A DNA stretch of 64,000 nt from Actinomycetaceae bacterium MB13-C1-2 (GTDB lineage: Bacteria; Actinomycetota; Actinomycetes; Actinomycetales; Actinomycetaceae): contig CP141731.1 in the NCBI GenBank assembly GCA_035621235.1, forward strand, positions 744,001 to 808,000, written 5' to 3'. The notes under the pieces are model-generated. The model had not been told where the DNA came from and searched no databases. It was given only the letters and a program-made list of their open reading frames with translations. The stretch's first letter is position 1; each line of letters starts with the position of its first letter. The position numbers and the translations under genes were made by a program. This document shows positions 60,168 to 64,000 of this stretch, in pieces.

Positions 60168-61652
60168 ATGAAATACGAACTGGAACGCGCCGAAGAGGGT
60201 GTTCGGGAACTTACGAAGACTCGAAATCTACGCTGGTATCCCGACTTTCATATCGCGGCACGGGCTGGTTGGATTAACGACCCAAACGGCCTTTCATTCT
60301 TTGCTGGCCGCTACCAGGTCTACTTCCAACACCATCCATTTGGAACGAAACACGGACCTATGCACTGGGGGCACGTCTCATCTGAAGACCTAGTCACGTG
60401 GCGCCGAGAGCCGATTGCTATGGCTCCGTCCGTCGATGAAGACAAGGATGGAGTCTTTTCAGGATCTGCTGTAGTTGACGACGAAAGCGGAAGGCTGGTT
60501 GCGTACTTCACTGGGAACCAGTGGGCCAACGGAGTGAACGAAAAAGATGGCGTGAAGCAGGTGCAACTCATGGCCGATTCAAAGGACGGAGTCCATTTCA
60601 GGGATAAGCGAGTCGTCATACGTACACCGGCGAATGTCACCCACTTCCGAGATCCCAAAGTTTGGAAGCAGGACGATGCCTGGTACCTGATTCTCGGTGC
60701 ATGTTCAGAGCGAGACCGTGGTCAGGTTTGGCTATACACGTCAGAGAACATGCGTGACTGGGAGTTTGATCAAATCCTTTTCGAAGACCCAGATCCGGAT
60801 GTATTCATGCTGGAATGCCCTGACATGTTCCCTTTGAACGACAAATGGGTTCTCACCTATTGCCCTATGGGGCTACGCGCCAAGGGAGCGATTGGCCGGA
60901 ACCATCATAATGCTGGCTATGTCGTCGGCGAATGGCAGCCCGGCGAAGAGTTCAAACAGGAGACTCCATACCGACCAGCCGATTGGGGTCATGATTACTA
61001 TGCGCCCCAGAGCTTTAAAGGACCTGATGGGAGACGAATCTCTTTTGCGTGGATGGGCGGTTTCGTCAGAGATCTTCCATCTCAAGCAAGTGACAGTTGG
61101 AGTGGACAACTAACGATCCCCCGGGTTCAGGTCTTGAATATTGACAAGATTCTTTGCTCTATGCCTGTGCCGGAGCTCAAGAACCTTCGGAGAAGCACCG
61201 AGGTCATTTCACTGTCTTTGATTGATGACAACGAAGTGGTTCTGCTTCGCAGGGACTCTGGCCCCATCGAAATCGAAGCAGAGTTCGATCTCAGTGTAAC
61301 AACTTCCGACAGGTTTGGCTTCAAGCTGCACCTCACACCAGATGGACACCACACGTTCGTGGGCTACGACGCCGCGTCTTCAACTGTGTTCATTGATCGT
61401 CGGTTGGTTGCAGAAGGAGACGGGGGGATCCGCACAGCACCAGTGACGGGCGACAGACTATCTCTGCGCATTTTTGTTGATAATGGCTCAATCGAATTAT
61501 TCGCGAACGGCGGAGTGGCCGTAATGTCATCATTCAGCTTCTGCGGTTCTGGTCCTCGCGCTGTTGAGATGTCATCTGAGGGCGGCCACGCCGTAGTGGA
61601 ATCACTCAAAATTCACGACCTGAAAAGCATCTGGCTAGACGGCGAAAAGTGA
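60168..61652 (+). CDS. GH32 beta-fructosidase (intracellular), second copy
   Basis: GH32 enzyme (494 residues) with WINDPNGLSFFAG (nucleophile Asp), FRDPKVW and ECPDMF (acid/base Glu), plus a C-terminal sandwich domain. No signal peptide. A paralogue of the enzyme at 42380, with similarity along the full length and identical DNA blocks. It is divergent from the GH91 transport operon and probably splits inulobiose or fructo-oligosaccharides to fructose after GH91 action. GGACTGAGAG precedes the ATG. Confidence 0.93.
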   Translation: MKYELERAEEGVRELTKTRNLRWYPDFHIAARAGWINDPNGLSFFAGRYQVYFQHHPFGTKHGPMHWGHVSSEDLVTWRREPIAMAPSVDEDKDGVFSGSAVVDDESGRLVAYFTGNQWANGVNEKDGVKQVQLMADSKDGVHFRDKRVVIRTPANVTHFRDPKVWKQDDAWYLILGACSERDRGQVWLYTSENMRDWEFDQILFEDPDPDVFMLECPDMFPLNDKWVLTYCPMGLRAKGAIGRNHHNAGYVVGEWQPGEEFKQETPYRPADWGHDYYAPQSFKGPDGRRISFAWMGGFVRDLPSQASDSWSGQLTIPRVQVLNIDKILCSMPVPELKNLRRSTEVISLSLIDDNEVVLLRRDSGPIEIEAEFDLSVTTSDRFGFKLHLTPDGHHTFVGYDAASSTVFIDRRLVAEGDGGIRTAPVTGDRLSLRIFVDNGSIELFANGGVAVMSSFSFCGSGPRAVEMSSEGGHAVVESLKIHDLKSIWLDGEK

Positions 61653-61746
61653 GCGGTCTAGCCCCACTCCACAGTCAGATTACAACAGACGCTTGAGGCA
61701 TCGATGTCCACAGCCACATGCGGGCCAAGAAACGAAAACCTCGACG

Positions 61747-62457
61747 CTATAGTTTCGCCGCGTTCGTTGCTTTGTACTCCGCGACGGCTTCGTCATACTG
61801 ATCTAGCATCTCGGTCCAGCCGTCTATCAAGTTGTCCTTTAGTGTGAACAGTCCGGATGTACCTACGATCAAGACATCGGGCTCCACGCCAGCCATCACT
61901 CCGAAGTGTTCCCTATTCGCCTGTCCATCGATTTCGATTAGGTACTCGGCTCCTGTTTCTTTTCGAATGACTCGTAATTCCTCGATCTTGTCAAGCATCT
62001 CCGGGATAAATCGTCCTCCAGCAAACCCCGGAGCAACAGTCATGACTGTCACTTTAAAGAGCCTCGTTGCATAACTCCTGATGCTCGCAGCCGAAGTTTC
62101 AGGATTAAGCGCTACGCCAACCTTTCGCCCGGCGTCTGTAATCGTGTCAATCAAACGAAACGCCTCGCCATTCGTGGCCTCGGCGTGGAAGGAAATCACA
62201 TCCGCTCCAGCGTCAATCAAGTCGTCGACTACCGAACTTGGCTGCTCTACCATCATGTGAACATCGAGTATGGCATCCGTATGCGTCCGGATTCGCCGAA
62301 TGAACTCGGGAGACAGCCCATATTTCTTGACAAAGTGACCATCCATCAGATCGATGTGCATCATCTCAGCATTTTGGTTGAGTTATTCAAGCTGTGTGCC
62401 TACATTTGCGAGATCCATGCACATAAGTGATGGCGAAAACCGGGGCCTAGCGACCAT
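61747..62457 (-). pseudogene. alsE: D-allulose-6-phosphate 3-epimerase gene with a nonsense codon
   Basis: From ATG 62457 (with AAGGAAG upstream) the frame reads MVARPRFSPSLMCMDLANVG, then hits TAA at codon 25 (62383-62385), and continues in the same frame as LNQNAEMMHIDLMDGHF to a stop at 61747. The whole matches AlsE of E. coli without gaps (SPSLMCMDL, HIDLMDGHFV, EATNGEAFRLID, VAPGFAGGRFIPEMLDK, EIDG, VGTSGLF). The downstream part may restart at ATG 62364 or 62361, but it would lack the first barrel strand. It lies after the allose-type binding-protein gene and a hairpin. Probably inactive. Confidence 0.85.
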
Positions 62458-62490
62458 CCTTCGCTTCCTTTACACGTTTGTTGGGAGAAG

Positions 62491-62523
62491 GGGTGCCTGG
62501 ATGGTATTGACACCCAGGCACCC
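62491..62523 (-). terminator. Hairpin between the binding-protein gene and alsE
   Basis: gggtgcctgg (62491-62500) pairs with ccaggcaccc (62514-62523). It lies 13 bp beyond the binding-protein stop and may partly terminate before alsE. Confidence 0.65.
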
Positions 62524-62535
62524 GACTTAGGGGAA

Positions 62536-63591
62536 CTAGCCGTTATAGTCCGGCATGTACTGCTGAATAGCCGATATTGCTTCCTCAGAGTCGAGATTCT
62601 CGGGAGTGAGAATGAAAGTCGGTGTTGCAATGACTTTTTCGACGGTCTTCCCATCGAAGATGTCCATGAGAACTCCGACGCCCATCTCACCCATGCCGAA
62701 CGGACTCTGAAGCAGAGAGGCTTGTAGCACGCCATCACGCATGAACGCGATCAGATTCTCGTTTACGTCAAAGGACGCCGTGAGCACTTCGTCGCCCTTT
62801 CCGGCAGCCTGAATCGCGTTTCCAACACCAATCGCCGACCTGTCATTTGCCCCGAAGATTAAGCCAAGATCTGGGTTCGCTTGCATGAAGTTGGCCGCCT
62901 GTTCTTGTGCTTTTGCCATGTCCGAGTTAGACAACTGCATGCCTACTGACTCGATGTTCGCGAACTGCTCCATTCCCTTATCAAAGCCCTTGGGGCGTTC
63001 GATTCCTGAAGTGAACTGCATCGACGAGTTGACGATTGCGTATTTCCCGGACTCATCCATTAGACCTGCCATGTAAATGGCCAATTCCTCTGCCGCCGCC
63101 ACGTTATCCGTCGCGAGATAACTATCCGCAACATTCGGATCAACGCCGCTATCGATGGTCACGACTGGAATTCCAGCAGCCTGCGCACGCTCGATAGGCT
63201 CCACCAAAGCTTCGGGGTTCTGCGCCGCTAGCAGGATTCCGTCAACATCTGCCGTTATCGCATTGTTGAAGATTTCTATTTGTTGAGCAAGCTCAGAATC
63301 TTCCTTAGGCGCATCAAACCTAATTTCAATATTGCCAAGTTCTTCCGCAGCTTTCTCAGCGCCGTCTCGTACTGCCAACCAATACGGCGATGCATTAGAA
63401 AGGGTGATTACTTGGAAGACGTAACTGTCTTTTGCCTCGTAGGTTTCCGCGCCACCTGACTCTTCAACTGTAGCCGAATCGTCGCTTTCTGTAGCCTCGT
63501 TTTCAGTTGGGGCAGATGTCGAACACGCACCCAGGCCCAGAGCCAGCGCAGCAACAGCGCAAATGCCGATAGCACCACGTCTCGTTTTCAT
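62536..63591 (-). CDS. Allose/ribose-type sugar-binding lipoprotein
   Basis: Periplasmic-binding-protein-like lipoprotein of the RbsB/AlsB family (351 residues; lipobox LGLGACSTS, Cys about 23). Blocks such as VITLSNASPYWLAVRDGAEK, DGILLAAQNPEAL, VVTIDSGVD and GLIFGANDRSAIGVGNAI support a type 1 sugar-binding fold of CUT2 importers. The gene lies between the permease and alsE, so allose, allulose or ribose is a likely ligand. AAAGGAG precedes the ATG by six bases. Confidence 0.9.
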   Translation of the reverse strand: MKTRRGAIGICAVAALALGLGACSTSAPTENEATESDDSATVEESGGAETYEAKDSYVFQVITLSNASPYWLAVRDGAEKAAEELGNIEIRFDAPKEDSELAQQIEIFNNAITADVDGILLAAQNPEALVEPIERAQAAGIPVVTIDSGVDPNVADSYLATDNVAAAEELAIYMAGLMDESGKYAIVNSSMQFTSGIERPKGFDKGMEQFANIESVGMQLSNSDMAKAQEQAANFMQANPDLGLIFGANDRSAIGVGNAIQAAGKGDEVLTASFDVNENLIAFMRDGVLQASLLQSPFGMGEMGVGVLMDIFDGKTVEKVIATPTFILTPENLDSEEAISAIQQYMPDYNG

Positions 63592-63692
63592 GAGTAACTC
63601 CTTTGTTTTCTTTCATATTTCTTGAACTGATTGCGGCCACACCTCGTAGCCGCCCTTGAGCGGTTCTCTTGTTTCACGGGGGTAGGACTTAG

Positions 63693-64000
63693 CTAGCTAC
63701 TTGATCGGTTGCGGAACTGATCCACATAGACAGCCAGAATTACAACAAGTCCGAGGAGGACTACTTGGAGATAGGACGACATGCCGAGCAACTGCGTTCC
63801 ATTGCTCAGAACCGCCATCAGAAGTGCCCCAATTAGCGCTCCTAGGACAGATCCGGCACCTCCAGCCAATGACGCCCCACCAATGACAACTGCCGCAATC
63901 GACTGCATCTCTCTTCCCGTCCCAGCTGCTGCGACACCCGAGTTTGTCCATGCAAGCAGAATCAATCCCCCTACCGCGGCCATAGTTGCGGAAAGGATGT
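63693..64000 (-). CDS. CUT2-type sugar ABC permease (C-terminal part, runs off the window)
   Basis: The last ~102 residues of an RbsC/AlsC-type permease; the frame is open to the right edge. AAGTGREMQSIAAVVIGGASLAGG and SVLGALIGALLMAVLSNG are characteristic of this family. It stands upstream of the binding-protein gene in the operon. The ATPase (AlsA/RbsA-type) is expected further right, outside the window. Confidence 0.92.
   Translation of the reverse strand, partial: ILSATMAAVGGLILLAWTNSGVAAAGTGREMQSIAAVVIGGASLAGGAGSVLGALIGALLMAVLSNGTQLLGMSSYLQVVLLGLVVILAVYVDQFRNRSSS

Noticed and set aside
1-64000. CRISPR arrays, rRNA and tRNA genes
   Set aside because: No regularly spaced repeats and no recognisable rRNA or cloverleaf sequences were seen by eye; tRNAscan-SE or Infernal would be decisive.

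Overview
The window reads as a chromosomal segment of a moderately GC-rich Gram-positive actinobacterium, possibly Actinomycetaceae-like. The basis is GTG/TTG starts with AGGAG ribosome sites, lipobox lipoproteins, a DtxR/IdeR-type iron box, a DasR-like GntR operator, sugar ABC systems without dedicated ATPases, and a three-gene Tat operon. The genus is a guess. No rRNA, tRNA or CRISPR array was recognised by eye.

Left part (1-6.8 kb): the end of a methionine ABC importer operon (metN-metI-metQ), then the potassium transporter gene kup, which is split by a complete IS256-family element with imperfect 27-bp ends and a perfect 8-bp target duplication. 6.8-17.2 kb: a carbohydrate cluster holding a split transketolase, an RpiB-type isomerase, DeoC, an FGGY sugar kinase, a HAD phosphatase, a class II aldolase, an unusually large transaldolase-family protein, a GntR regulator and an aquaglyceroporin. 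Repeated GGTCTAGACC-like operators suggest these form one regulon. The substrate is unknown, and this is one of the best candidates for an undescribed pathway.

17.2-41 kb: mostly housekeeping genes (FMN reductase, upp, tadA, hexose-6-phosphate mutarotase, AlkZ-like protein, M81 peptidase, SDR, VIT-type transporter). They surround an iron-uptake operon: FTR1 permease, P19-like lipoprotein, DUF2318 membrane protein, two FtsX-like permeases, an ATPase, an FMN-binding lipoprotein and ApbE, preceded by a DtxR-like box. A tatB-tatA-tatC-DUF1648 operon, a PEBP protein, NAD(P)H-hydrate epimerase, a macrodomain protein and a PrsW-type protease follow.

41-64 kb: fructan and rare-sugar utilisation. The first locus has LacI, GH32, a GH32-like enzyme, a GH13 alpha-glucosidase and an ABC importer. 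The second has LacI, a signal-less GH91 protein (inulin fructotransferase / difructose anhydride III hydrolase family), an ABC importer and GH32. This suggests import of difructose anhydride or fructo-oligosaccharides and their breakdown inside the cell. Between the two lie a broken hipBA module, a phosphoesterase and a DUF2130 gene fused in frame to a McrC remnant. At the right edge is an allose/allulose-type ABC importer whose alsE-like epimerase has an in-frame nonsense codon.

Gene decay is a recurring theme: kup (IS insertion), hipA (out-of-frame deletion), mcrC (remnant) and alsE (nonsense codon).
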